In this document: piece after piece, positions 36,242 through 48,464 of the stretch
Position numbering within the stretch: the stretch's first letter is position 1
How the letters are laid out: the number at the start of each line of letters is the position of its first letter
Assembly: GCA_022885665.1 (NCBI GenBank)
Contig: JAGQDJ010000176.1
Span: 5,370 to 69,369, forward strand
Source: Triops longicaudatus
Lineage: Eukaryota > Arthropoda > Branchiopoda > Notostraca > Triopsidae
Length of the DNA: 64,000 nucleotides
Direction of reading: 5' to 3'
Position numbers and translations under genes: made by a program
The notes under the pieces: generated by a model
Told to the model about the DNA's origin: nothing
The model's input: the letters and a program-made list of their open reading frames with translations, nothing else
Database searches by the model: none

Positions 36242-39200
36242 TATGTACGCATCAAGTTTCTAGCAGGAATTCCTGGCATTTAAAATTATCTCCCTGTCAT
36301 CAAAATCCCTAAAGAGAAAAGAAGAAGAAACCTGACGCATCATCAAGTATAGATTATCTTAGGGGCATGACGTGGCCTCAAGCAGTGACACAACGACGTC
36401 TCGTGCGTTGCCCATCATGAGAATCAGTTATTAACTTCCCTAATCTTCCCAAATCCCTACGAAACTGAAATGCATATGCAAGCCCTAGCATAGCTCCCTT
36501 TTTAGCGTGTGTAAACAAGTACCTTCTAAAGATGTGAAAAAATCAAGCCACCTTGAAGAATTTAACAAGCTAAACAAAGATAAAACCTCTTTTAATCATC
36601 ACCTATTACTTGTAAGTAAATGAAAATATCACAAATAAATTTCAAATAATAGAAGTCGAAAAGCAAACAAAATTAATAAGAAAAGATAAGTAGCTAAACA
36701 AATTACTAAAATAACACTAATAACAAAGGCGTAATTACGAAAAAATAACAGATAAAATACGAAAAAAATATATCGAAAAATGCCTTTTTAAAGCTATTTT
36801 TTTACTGAGCTTAGAGCCTCCGCCGTTTCCATAAAGGTAATTGAGCTTGTGTACAATAAAGTTTTTTTTTCCTACTTTTGCAGCTAAAAGTAAAACGTAA
36901 ATTCTTATAGAAAAAGCTCTTGTAAAGCAAGTTTAAAGGAAAAATGTGTTCCTGACAAAAGCTCAAGCTACCCTTTTTTCCTAACTGACTGTAGTCTAAG
37001 AGGAGGATTGAAAAATTCACCTTTAACCCCTGCTTTCAGTGTATTTTCTCCTTTTAGCACAAATAGGTCCTCTATACTCAAAGAAATTACTTTCAGGCTT
37101 TTTTTTACGGGAACCAACACACGTTCGCCTTCGCGAGGCTGTCAATTTTTGCCGAAGAAAAACTTTGAAAGCTTATCCCGAAGAAAATGTACCAAAATTC
37201 CTAACGTCATTGCTGCAAATTTTCTGGGCGACGCAATTCAGCCTTAGCCCAAGTTTTTGCATGACATGGAAACGATTTACTTGCGAGGTTTTACCGTAGG
37301 ATAAAAAGCTGTTAACTTTGGTGGTTGCGGAACGTTTTTTGTGTACCTCTCAAAGCTGTGTAATTTCCCCGAAGCTCAAGAGCATGAACACATTGTGTTC
37401 AACATTTTCTTGACGTAAATAAAAATAAAAGACTTTTCTTACTGGTTTGAAAGGGATGTCCTACAGACATTGTTTTCATTCTACGGTCGAAGACCCAAAA
37501 AGCTCTGCTTGAAACACGACTCAAAAGATTATAATCGACTAGATCGTATGAACTTTTAAACAGCCGACGACGACACCGACAGTAAAATACAGCTACGCCC
37601 TCTATACGAAGAGTAACACAATAAAAAATTGACGCTAGAAACTGTTGGAAATGGGTCAATAGTTACGCTAAACCAAATACCAACAACAAGATAAAGAATG
37701 GCAAGAAATAATAAAATTCCATGGCACTCTTTTGGAAAGGGGCGTTGGTAGTAATAGGGAAACGGACATTTTTCAGATATCTCAATTCTTCCTTACTTAG
37801 GCTTGTCGCATCCCAGAAAGCCTCATGTGATGAAGCTCAGTTTTGAAAAATGCATTCCTGCAAATATTTTCTTCGATAAACTAGATTGTGATGACTCCGA
37901 ATTTCTGCAGAAATATGCAACACTTATCTTACTACGCCAGCAGCTTAGCTGATATCATAATGGAAACTATGCTAGTTGAAGACAAAGAAATAAACGAAGA
38001 GAAAGCAATAAAGATAACAGCAATTCCACTCCGGATGGCCTAGGGGAGGGACAGGGAGTGTGGGGTTGGACATATAGGGTGGAAGCAGAACTTCCGTAAA
38101 AGCTTTTATTACCGTGATCTTTGCAGTTCAGCCTTCGTTAAAAATGGAAAGAAGTTCAAATAGTTAAATCTTTGTTTCGGAGAAAAAGCTGGGCAAAATT
38201 TCTGGCAGTTTTACGGTATAGAACCATGTTAAGCCAACTTGCGTTTACTTAGTCATTCAGATTTTATGGAGCATGAACATGATCCTTATGCTGAAAACCC
38301 ATTCTGGGCAAACAAAGCTCTCTTACGTCATATCTGCATACTCTTAAAGTCTTCAAGCCACTTTTATTTCTGCCACTAGCGGGCTAGCTAATGAAGCCAT
38401 GTTCCTGTAAAACCATTGTCCTTTTCCTAGAAAAACGGAGGTTTCAGACCTTCAGGAGGCGAAGCTTCAGAAAACAACATGTTTAAAACTCGACTTGACA
38501 TTTACTGTCTTCGCAGCGATATTTTTGGCTCGGAATACTTGGACAAAGACTTGACGTGAAGGAAGTAGCACGTTGCTTCCTGATTTTGGGGTAGAAACGT
38601 TCTTTCTGAAACAAAGAAATTCCTTACGGGTTTTAGCTGCTCTGTACAATGCTACAAACGGGTAATCAAACCCCCGGGGTAAGTTGGCCACCATAGTGCT
38701 TCCTTATGGCGTCGCACCCTAGACAGAGGGTGAAAACGATAGCTGGGGGAATTGTTTCTTGGGCCTTGTACGCATTAAATTTAAGTTTGCCGTGAACATA
38801 TTCTGTCTTTTAATCTAAAATGAGATGTCATGGCAGCCTTTGATAAAACGGGACGACAAGCACAGACTCACTAACTTCAGCTATTTTCTTCGTATTGGTA
38901 TTCAACCCCTCCCACACTAGTCACTTTTTTTTAGTTCAAAAGAAGGGAATATTAAGTAAAACTTGCAGGCAAAGTATTGCTTTTGTTTTCGTCAGCAATT
39001 TTCTTTCTGAAGGCAACTGCCATCAGGAGTTGTGGGCCCCAGTGCGGCAGTAGTTCATTGTTTCTCGTCATAGCATCCCCAAGCCACAGCCACAGCGCCG
39101 TCTTTCGTGAATTGACGGCCCTGGAAAGGCAGCGAAATGGTGTGCAGAGACAATAAGAAGCGCAGACACACTCCCTAAGGATTGTTGCAGCTTGGGGTAG

Positions 39201-39891
39201 TTTGTTTTGCTGGTTTGGCAGCTGTAGCATCACTTTATATGCAACATTCAATTTTAGAAAGAAAGACATCACCGGCGTGAGAAATATTCTGGAGACCCCA
39301 AAAGTATCTGAGAGCCCATCAGCCGCTTCTTTGTGTGTGTGTTCATGTATAGATGTGTTTTTTGTAAAGCTAGACAACAAGATTTCTGCCTCCTGCAACA
39401 GCGAAATGGCTTTTGGTACTCCCTGAAAACTTCAAAGGAGGTAAAAAAAAGAAAGAGGCCTAGGGCGATCTAACCCTTACTTAACGGATACAGCACAAAA
39501 CTGGCCGCTAACAACGGTCTTTTTTTCCACGGAGTATGGGCTTCAGCTTAGATTGTAAGAGTTTTGTAAGGAAGGAAGCGCCACAATGGGTTTCGGGAAA
39601 TCTTCATGCCTTCACTTACCACTGACCTTCCGTCGCGAACCATTAAGCCGTTCCGAGAAAAGGAACCCCCGCCCACAGTAATGTTCTGCCAATTTCGAGT
39701 TGAAGACTTTTTTCAAGCTCATGCTCGAAACATTGTAGATTAAACGCGCAAAATAACGAGTTGAGTGCAAGAAAATTGTACACTTGTATTTGCAAGCTGA
39801 AAGAACTTGCTAGACTAAATATCATAATAAGGCCAACAATTAAATATCCAGCTGCATAACAAGTCTTTACAATAGCCATGGCTGAATAGCC
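36242..39891. other. Long stretch with no supported gene
   Basis: Very A-rich around 36,560-36,800. Reverse-strand frame 38467-38694 (75 codons from ATG at 38694, starts MVANLPRGFDYPFVALYRA) and 38952-39398 (148 codons) have protein-like composition but no recognised domain and no defensible splice sites. CTGCAGAAAT at about 37905. Confidence 0.5.
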
Positions 39892-40071
39892 ATGTGGCTC
39901 AGAGGCGTCGTGCCATATGGGGCGGGGGGGGGGGGGCCAAAAAATTTTTGCCATCCTGAAAAAAAAGGTATCATTTAAAACTCATTTATAACTCATTAAC
40001 TCTTTTATTAAGAGAAATGCAAAATCGGGCCCCCCCAAATTTTTGAAGTGCACGACGCCACTGATGTGGCT
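39892..40071. mobile_element. hAT-type MITE with perfect 8-bp target duplication
   Basis: The body 39900-40063 (164 bp) begins CAGAGGCGTCGTGCC and ends with the reverse of CAGTGGCGTCGTGCA, 13 of 15 matching. ATGTGGCT stands immediately outside both ends (39892-39899 and 40064-40071), the 8-bp duplication expected of hAT transposases, and CAGTGGCGT-like ends are usual for that superfamily. G13 (39924-39936) faces C7 near the other end, extending the inverted repeat. No coding capacity; the reverse-strand frame 39643-39954 crosses into it and is not a gene. The intact duplication suggests a relatively young insertion. Confidence 0.9.
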
Positions 40072-40624
40072 GGCAGCTGAGGAATGTAATTTTTGAACGC
40101 AAAATACGATTAACTAGAACAGTAGCTTTATTTACTGCCTTGAATTTTTATATACGCTTTCAATTGCAGTTCAGTAGCTATCCACATCGTGGAATTTTAA
40201 AATCATTTTTACATCTGGGCTGCGTGACCGTTTGAGTCAGATTCAAACTGGCCATTGTGGCAAGGTGGCGAATGCCACATGCGTCGGACCCCAAAAGTAT
40301 TTTTTTAAAATTAATTTCATAAACTTGAAAGCTCCAATAAACATAATTGAGCCAGTGAAACGGACATAGGCCCTGGACGTATGCAAGGTTGACTACAGGC
40401 CTTGAGAAAAGGTTGCTTAGATTTAGCAAGGATGCCGTTTCCCCTTCCTCGTATCTTCGGCATTAGTGCTGGGGTACGCGATACGTTTTGCTTTTCTCTT
40501 TCATTTTAATGCAGAGAACTCTACTCACGTTTCGTATCACATTTTTGGGGGCACAGATAAGAAAATATTCTCCTCATGAACGTTAAATTTCAAATCCGCG
40601 CCACTTTTGCGAACACTTAAACTC
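40072..40624. other. Stretch with no gene seen
   Basis: Nothing recognised between the hAT element and the promoter-like site. Confidence 0.6.
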
Positions 40625-40705
40625 ATTGGTTGGGCAGGAAGTTTGCAGTGATTGGCTGTAGTTGCCTCCGTCATAAAAGCACAACGCTTAACTTGTCACG
40701 CTTGA
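40625..40705 (+). promoter_or_regulatory. Candidate promoter: two reversed CCAAT boxes and TATA-like box
   Basis: ATTGGTTGGG at 40625 and ATTGGCTG at 40651 are reversed CCAAT (NF-Y) boxes 26 bases apart, a spacing common in paired NF-Y promoters. CATAAAAG (40672-40679) follows at TATA distance, placing a start near 40705. The first ATG downstream (40771) gives only four codons, so the product would be non-coding, spliced, or start further on. Direction + is inferred from the TATA-like box. Confidence 0.35.
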
Positions 40706-42407
40706 GCATCTGAACTCGGAGTGAAGTTCTAGTGTTGCTTGGAGGCAAATTTATCTCCAAAAACAAGTTAACATGGAAATATGTTAGTAATCCTTCGGAA
40801 CGCATATACAACCCATGGTATGAAGTAAATATTCTTTATAAGGCGTTACAGAAAACGTAAAGCAGTGTTATTTAGGCTTTTCTGCGCACACGCCTTTTGT
40901 TAGCACCAACATTCGATTTGACTTGCTTGCTTGGACCCTTTGATGCCCCAAGTGTGACGTAAACTAATCAAAGTAAGCTCTTTGACTTTAACATTTTCAG
41001 AAATACAGTATAAACATACAGGACTTAATAAGCAACGACTCAGGAACATAAACCTATTATTGTAAGGATAATAAAAGCACTATTACCTCTGCTTGATTCC
41101 AAAATCGTTGGTCACGTGGCACCAATGCGCTTTAGACGTCTGTTATACTTTCATTCTACTGAAATCATTCAATTGGCAACATTCTTGGCGACGTCTTTGA
41201 GGTAACCGCATTGACTGTACATAGTCTCTTTGGCAAGACTATCGAGGTTACAGAGAAAATTAAGAAAGTTTGTTTGGGACTGTAGTAAAACTTATTCTTA
41301 AGAATATTATTCCAAGTCAGTTGACTTATCTACTACAAAATATATTAACCTGTAATAGGCAAAAGCTTACGGTGGAGTTCTTTAAACAAAGAAAATTAAC
41401 AAAAGCCACGTTGTTTAGAAGCTAGGAGACAGAAACGCATTTCTGATGCCGATTTCTGCTAGAGAGAGCGTTAGTTTAAGGCTATGCCTGTGGTTTGATA
41501 AAAAGTTTTTAGGAGTTTAGTTGACGTAACCCAAAAAATTGCGTCTCCACGACGTTATTTCTGCTGAGAAAGGCAATAAGTGAGTGAAATGTCCTGCACC
41601 GATCCTGTCCCGTTTCACCCTCTTGGTAAGGCAAGGAAAAAATATCCAGCGTAGGCAAAGGGAGGGGTAAAAGCTTTCGTTCACTTCTGACATGCTTGAC
41701 ACAACAATTCCCCAATCCGCTTTGTCTTCCTTGTTTCTTCGACTTCTGCTTAGAGCATCTGCTCAACTCGATCTCTTTCAAGTTCCAGGAAGCGATAAAC
41801 CCACTTGGTCGTCCACCGAAAACTTCATCGGGGGTAGGAGAATTCTTCCAACACTGGTCGTTTTTCCTCTCTAATCAGGCCACAAAAAGTATTCCACAAG
41901 CTGGGCACATCAAACAGATACACGCCCCTGTATGAGTTTTATGTATTGCTTTACACACACACGCCGGAAATATGAAGAAGACAAATTTGCTTCGTCAGCG
42001 CAGAAATATCGCAGTCTCCGCCACTAGAAGCCGTTCATGCCAACTGGTTCTTGGATTTCAAGAGTGTCACACGTCGCACACATTGGAGCGATTGTCTCCA
42101 TTCGGCCTTCTTGAAAGAAAAAAGCAAAGGAAAAAATTCTCCAGTGGTTAAGTCAGCTTCTTATGTCTTTTTTCTTACATATTTGCTTCCTTTTCTACCT
42201 ATCAAAGCCCAAGGAAAGAAAATCGTAAGTGACGACCTACTTGGCAAACGGTGTCCGAAATATCGAGTCAGCAAGGCTTTGTTGAAATAGAATGGTTGCC
42301 GATACTCTTCAAAGCCCACCTCAACCCTCCGACTGGTATCATACAGACCGAAGAGTGAACCTTTTTTGAAGTCTAATTTAATTTGAATGTTTTTTTTTTT
42401 GTTGTAG
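40706..42407. other. Stretch with no supported gene
   Basis: Could be the transcript of the promoter-like site at 40625. Frames at 41509-41935 on both strands overlap one another and have no recognised domain. No other feature seen. Confidence 0.5.
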
Positions 42408-42482
42408 GACGATGGAAGAAAATAAGAAAGGCTTGAAAGAAAAAAATGAGAAAGAATCGGAAGAATTTTCTCGCTGGGACCG
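42408..42482 (+). CDS. Candidate 75-bp in-frame exon, highly charged peptide
   Basis: A textbook acceptor (GAATG, T12, GTTGTAG; AG at 42406-42407) precedes it and a donor GACCG|GTAAAA follows (GT at 42483). Exactly one frame is open; it takes two bases from the upstream exon and leaves two, so the exon is symmetric and adds 25 residues without shifting the frame. The peptide is Glu/Lys-rich (TMEENKKGLKEKNEKESEEF, then SRWD), like a coiled-coil or disordered linker. It does not join directly to the exon at 17737, which leaves phase 1, so other exons would be needed between. The 180-codon reverse-strand frame (42378-42920) over the same place is Ser/Phe-rich because the + strand is purine-rich. 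A pseudo-exon remains possible. Confidence 0.35.
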
Positions 42483-45400
42483 GTAAAAAAAAAGGAGATA
42501 TTCCGTGGAGACAAGAGAGTGGAAAGGTGTACAGTACATGAAGGTATTGATCTCAGCTTGGGAGTACAGGACAGTACTGAACTTACATGGCAAAAGCTGT
42601 ATATACGGAACGACGGGTTGAGATGCGAAGAAATAGGACAGTGCGCTCAGAGGCGAAAGGGAAATGTTGGCCAGAGGTGAACCGCGAATCTGAAAGCATG
42701 AGGAAGCTGGCCTTCCAGGGTTCTTGGCAGCTTGGGGGATATGGTAGGTTGTGATTTGTCTTATAAAGGGCGAATGGCCATGATCGTTTCCGTAGGACGT
42801 TTTCCTAATTTTGAGGGGAAACAGTAGCACGGATTGGCAATGAAGTTTTCCTACCCGAATTAGAATGGAGTGGTGAGGTGAACATGAAAGAGAACATGTT
42901 ACAGTCAAGGCGAATGACAACTGACGGAGTTAGTGGAAATGGGAAGTGGAATTAAATAAAATCAGAACTGAAGGATCTTTAAGACATGAATGACAGCCAC
43001 AGCAACCCTTAAATGGGATCTACAACTAGAACGCGGGGTTTGTAAGTATTCGAGAGTCAAGCGAAACAGCAGTAGGTGACATTTAGTGAATAGCTTTAAC
43101 TGATAATTTTCGAAACAGAACACTTAGAAACACGTGAAATTTAACGGACGTGTTTTTTGCTTACGCCAACTATGGACTGGGATGTGTAGATTTAAGGAAA
43201 CAGGTTGCAAAGGCTTAAGAACTTAATTCGATTAATCAAAGGCATCTTCAGAACCTCTGAGAAGTTTCCAGTTCGATTAATTCAGCGTCTTACATGATTA
43301 TTATTTCAGCAAGAGGAAAAATTCCTAATACGGAATTATACACAATGTGGTAGTTAGGAGAAAAACCGCGATGTTTGGCGTAAACTCGCATATTTTATAC
43401 AGGAATGCCCCAACATAACGTATACGGGTTATAACCGACAACAAGCTAGCATGTACGTACAAGAACCAACCTGTCCAGGCAGAAACGAAAGGTATTTAAG
43501 TATATGTGGGCTTATTACGGACAATTGATTGTAATGGGCAAATCCGTCCCTTATATTTGTTCGTTCGAACAAGATCTTGCATTATAACTTCATGTTTTTT
43601 ATTGTGTTTTAAATCAGTATTTTATTACGTTAATCACTTTCACATTACATGACATAGGATGCGGTGTTCCAAGTTTCATAAACAAACGTGCAATTTTAAA
43701 GAGAAGTTGATATAATTTGCTTTAAGGCTTGTGTAGAGGGAATAAAGAATTTGGGAGAAGAAAAGTTGGCATTTAAAAGGCAACAACACCAGTAATTACA
43801 AAGATCGTAGAATGATAATTGGTAGAATTGTACAGGTGTTCGTTAGATAGGGTTATAATTAATGCGGCTTGAAGAGAAATTAAAACTGTAATTGTTGCAA
43901 AACAAAAGATGAGGCAAGGAACAGAAATTAGAACTTTTACAGCACAGCAACATAAAATAGAATTTATTGGCGCAATAGCGTTATAACACTCGTATATGTC
44001 AGCCAATAATAAGTAGAAGTGTGGAAGCGTCAACAAATGCTTCTGAAAACTAAGTTCTTTTGCCCACTCCTCCTAGTTGAATTAAGCATGATGATTTCAC
44101 CGTAACTGTTTTTTCGAAAGTTTTTTTCTTTCGGGTTAACCTGCTTTCCGGTTATCCAGTTTAGTGTTCGTTGCCGTACCGGACGGATAGAGGAAGTACA
44201 CTATTACAAATTTCTTGATCTCTTGCACAGTACCTCCCGCGAAATGGCGTGTTTTGTTGGCTTTTTTTTTTCATTTTTAGAGAATAACGATAGCGCTCAG
44301 AAGTCCATTAATCTTTTTGAACTTCTGCTTTTATTGTTATATTCTGAAAACTGGAACTCCGGTTATCATTTAATTGTGTTTATTTTCCTGTTCTTAAACA
44401 AGTATCCATAAAACAATAATTATCGCGCCAGTTCTTCTGCTTTGTTATTCCGTAAACTTCCTTTTCATATGAAGAATATAACGACTACTGCGGATAAGGG
44501 TGCGAAAAGGAAAAAGGGAGGGTGTGCGGGGGTAAAATTTTTGATGTGCTTAATTTTGGTTATGGATGCGAGTGGCAAACCGAGGCAAAAAGGACGGGAA
44601 AGAAAAAAAACGCATAAAAGGTTTCGCTCAGAGTGTATGCCAGTTTTCTGAGGTTAAATGGCGCCGTAAAATTTGCATTTTGGTGTAACGGCGGGGTTGG
44701 AAAGAGGAAAAGGGACGCACCCAGGACCCTAGTCAAAGCTTTGGCAAAAAAGAAAGAAAAAATGGAGGTTGTAGCGTTGGACGACCCCGACATCTTATAA
44801 AAGATTCGCAAGTATCATATTCCATTACGACCACTTATTCCACCAACCCTCTTTTCACCCTCAGCAGGGACAACCAATGTGGCCACGAAAAAGTTCGACT
44901 GCATTATTGCTTGTCGTCCCACGACCACTTTGCAAACCCCCTTAACTCCTCACAGGCGTCGGCAACATTTTTAAGCCTACATCTGCATACTCGCCTTTTC
45001 CTGTCGTGAACATAATCCGAGTAATAACTTGCGCCCCACAACTCCCCATTCTTTTGCGTTTCTTCCATTCCGCCTTGGCGAAAACCTTTGATATGGTAAG
45101 GAAAAAGAGAAGAGCAAAAATACTGCGAAATGCCAACAGTTTCTTTACAGCATATACGAAATTCGAGGTAGTTGCTAGGAAGGTCTTAAGATTCGCGAAA
45201 CGTTCGAGAACCTTTCTTTGATGCTTCTTTCGGTAGTTTTACAGAAGTCGGTGAACGTTTCGTTAGCATAATAACTGAAAACGCACAGAACATGTTACGG
45301 AGTACACTGTACACTGTTACGGAGTGACGAAAAAGGCGAGCACAAATGCATTTATTTTGCTCAAAAAATATTTTTTCCTTGAATTACACATTACGGAAGA

Positions 45401-45556
45401 ACATTTCGTCCTTAACTTAACCTTACGTAGTTTAACCTAAAGAAACAAAAATTTTACCTGTATTAGTCATCGAAGAAGGTTTTTAACCAAATATGGTAGA
45501 AGAACTATGTGGTTGCTGTAATTTACACGTTTGAGTATGTTACGAGTGCCTTAATT
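42483..45556. other. Stretch with no supported gene
   Basis: Purine-rich to about 42,960, then AT-rich. A CG-richer patch at 44,440-44,800 holds AAATGGCG (44656-44663). GTTACGGAGT occurs at 45294 and 45316. No splice pair defended. Confidence 0.5.
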
Positions 45557-45997
45557 ATGTTTTTACCATTTTTTAAAAGCAAAGTCAATATTTTCTTGTG
45601 GAATTTTCAGTTGAGGTATAATAAAATGAGTCATAACTTAAAGGGAAAACGTTGTGTCGCAAATGGAGGTCAAACATGGAACGTGGGCGGGGTGTGGTAC
45701 TGCGAAATTGCTGTTTTTTTTTGTAAAAACGGAGCGAATGTCATCCCCTGGGTACAAAAGTACAATGTGGTACGAAGCAGAAAGTGTGACGAGCCCATAA
45801 AGCTTTTGTTTGCAAACGTTTGTTGGTTTTGCTACCAAGCAAATGAAAGGACAGGAAATGGGGGCGCAAGCGTCGCAGCGTGGGTTACCACGTGGCGACT
45901 TAGGAACTCATCTCTTTGCTCTTACGGATGTCGAACTAATAAAACTCTCATAATTAACTATAATCCGAATTTTATATTAGATAAATATAATGGCTAA
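45557..45997 (+). CDS. Doubtful open frame of 146 codons, Cys-containing
   Basis: From ATG 45557 (or ATG 45626, context AAAATGA, 123 codons) the frame runs to TAA at 45995-45997. In such AT-rich DNA a stop-free run of this length (about 162 codons from 45509) is expected well under once per window, so it deserves note. The peptide has eight or so cysteines and several Trp (for example VANGGQTWNVGGVWYCEIAV and CWFCYQANERTGNGGASVAA) but no recognised domain, and the N-terminal part is hydrophobic. An acceptor-like AATTTTCAG ends at about 45610. It could be a decayed transposon gene, an orphan gene or chance. Confidence 0.18.
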   Translation: MFLPFFKSKVNIFLWNFQLRYNKMSHNLKGKRCVANGGQTWNVGGVWYCEIAVFFCKNGANVIPWVQKYNVVRSRKCDEPIKLLFANVCWFCYQANERTGNGGASVAAWVTTWRLRNSSLCSYGCRTNKTLIINYNPNFILDKYNG

Positions 45998-48261
45998 TTT
46001 TTAGAATATTTCGAGTGACGTGAACCGTTCTCACTCAATAAAGAAACTTTGAAAACACACAGCATACTGGGAAATTCGGAAGACATTGTTTATATTCATG
46101 GAAATACACCATTTCAGTCATAGTGCAAGGGCTACAGGTCATGTTTACTTCTGAAAAGTGTCAATTAGGAATGAAAATCAGCCAAAAAGTTAAGTGTAGG
46201 CTCGAAAAAAGCAAACTGCGTCATAACTTGAAGAAGTTAACGACGTTTCCCTACCTTTCAAAGTCAAAAGTCCCATTGGGTTAAGAAAGCGATACGTGAA
46301 ATTACGCGTTAAAGAAAAAGAACCGTTCAACGTCGGCTCTCTTTTCATGCTCGCTTCACTTTTAGAAAAGATATGTTCCGCAGAGTGGGATTGACACGAG
46401 CTTTCCTCCGACGGTGTCCCAATTTCGCTGTTTTTATATTTTCTGGTCTTCAAAGAACAGCCGAAGGTTTGAAGTGCGAACCGGAGCATAAAATGCTCCC
46501 AAAACTTGAATCGATAATAACACAGTAAACCTTTTCTTAAAAATCCTTTTTGGTGGATTCGAGCGAAAAAGGCAAGTGGAGTGTGAGGGTGGTGGGTTAG
46601 AACTTTATCAAGCGTTTTTCTTAACCCACTAAACCCCTTTCCTTGTTCGTTGGATCATTAGTCATGGACTCGTGATGAAGGAAACTGGTAATTAGGTGCA
46701 TTGTGAACACAAGAAGCTTCGCTTCACAAAGAAAAAAAAATTTGCCAGTCAACGTTCTCTTCGTTCTCTCTTAATCTGGCCGTTGTGCCGCGTTTTATGA
46801 GTTTCTCTGCACTCCTCCACACTAAAGCTTTACGGCGGACAAGAAATTAGCTGAGAAAAGCAGATTTGGGCTGCAGACACTTGCAACTTTTCGACAAAAT
46901 CGGGACGTTTGAAGGCATTCCGACGATTTGGTGAGCCCTTTTTCTCCCTAGTTACGAGACGTCGGTTCTTGGACTCGAGTTACAACACGAGTTCGGACGC
47001 CGGCAGAACAGATTTGCATCCCTGGTGCGTGTTTGCCCTGAAACCAAAGGTTTTTCAGGATTTGCCACGAATTCATCCTCAAATCTTTAAATTGTGAAAA
47101 CATTTGTAAAAATGTAGCAATTTTTGTTCAAAGCAACGGTGTGCACGAGGAGTACTGTTCAGAAATCTGGAACAGAAAGAAATACGAGGCGAAAATTACT
47201 AAAAAAGTAAATGATGTACTCAGGATTGAAGGAGCTAAATTAAAGGAGAAACGTAGGAAAATCATTAAAAAAATCTGCTATTGTGTACTGGTATAAGAGA
47301 GGTAGCTTCGTGACTAGCTGATTTCTTCCATCCGGGCTCGATTTCGTGAATTACACGCTATTTTTGTCTGCTCTGTGTTATTATATTATTCGTCTATTTT
47401 TATTTTTCACGTATGCCTCCGCAGGCATAAATCTTAAAATACCATATACATTTAATTTCTCGGAAATAAATTATTTACTCGTAATCCTCACTTAAGTGTG
47501 CAACACCTTATCGAGCCAATGGCTTGCAGTAATGCTGTTGATATATCGCAGCACGATTCGGTATTACGCTCAATGGAATCAGTTGAGTAACTCTGTAGAA
47601 CTGTAGAATATCGGGTGTGGGGCTATTGGCTCTTTTTTATGCAAAGCGATAATTTTCGGAATACACGCACTGAAAAAGATATGCGCGTTGATTGTCAGTT
47701 TTCTCATATTTTCGTGATCCTGTACTGACAGACATGCTAGGAACAGGTGTTGGAGTCTTTTTAAATTTCTTCTTTTCGGTTTCTATGGAATCGTGTGTTA
47801 TTGTAAAAAAGTTTCTTGCATAAAATAGGACGTTATTCTTTCTGTGTCCAGGACATTTCCCTAGACTCTAGGACATTAAAAAGTGTGCTTTACCATGGGC
47901 ATAAATGTAATACTGAGCTTAAGATCGTAATAAAATCCAACTTTGGCTCGACCAAGTAATTTTCAACGTGATACTGAATTCATTGCACTGTGTAAATAAA
48001 TAAGTTCTCTAACAGTTTCTTTAGTTTGAAATGTCAGTAATTTGTTACTGAATTTCAACACTTAAAGTACTTTTAAAAATTGCATTATTTTTTATAATGA
48101 TTAAAAGGTAAACATATTGGAACTAATGTCAGCCAGCATTAACGAAAACGCATGGATGTTTTTCCTAGCATTGATAAATCATCCCGACCATCTATAATCT
48201 CGTTGCCATATGGTACCGCGCAGAAGTATTGCCTGTAACCCATCTATTGCCAATCTTACAG
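45998..48261. other. Stretch with no gene seen
   Basis: One isolated relative of the array core (TTCTTCCATCCGGGCTCGA, about 47325). GCAGTAAT at 47526. Nothing else recognised. Confidence 0.55.
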
Positions 48262-48263
48262 TA

Positions 48264-48423
48264 CAGTACTATCCAAAAGGCACGACCCCAACAAAGAGTC
48301 ATGCTAACGGCGTGGCACTGTGTAACAAATTGACGCTGCGGGAGAGTAGCGTTCCATAGAGCCTAATGCGGGACACACTGGCGCAACTGCCGTGGCGTTA
48401 GGTATGAGAGCTTTGTTGGGGTC

Positions 48424-48462
<39 letters not shown>
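48264..48462. mobile_element. Palindromic MITE, copy 2, right end replaced by T38
   Basis: TA at 48262-48263 then CAGTACTATCCAAAAGGCAC and, further in, CCAACAAAGAGTC-ATGCTAAC and the shared core; it aligns through its length with the reverse complement of copy 1, at roughly three-quarters identity by eye. At the far end GAGCTTTGTTGGGGTCG leads into 38 T residues (48425-48462) where copy 1 has TTTTTTGGAAAGTACTG. The short T run inside the terminal repeat has evidently expanded and the last bases are lost or displaced. Confidence 0.8.

Positions 48463-48464
<2 letters not shown>

Noticed and set aside
39643..39954. 103-codon reverse frame starting with a Pro-rich segment
   Set aside because: Its start and G/C-run-coded Pro residues lie inside the hAT MITE, an inserted element without coding capacity.
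42378..42920. Longest reverse-strand frame, 180 codons
   Set aside because: It mirrors a purine-rich + strand tract, is Ser/Phe-rich, has no domain, and overlaps a better + strand exon candidate.
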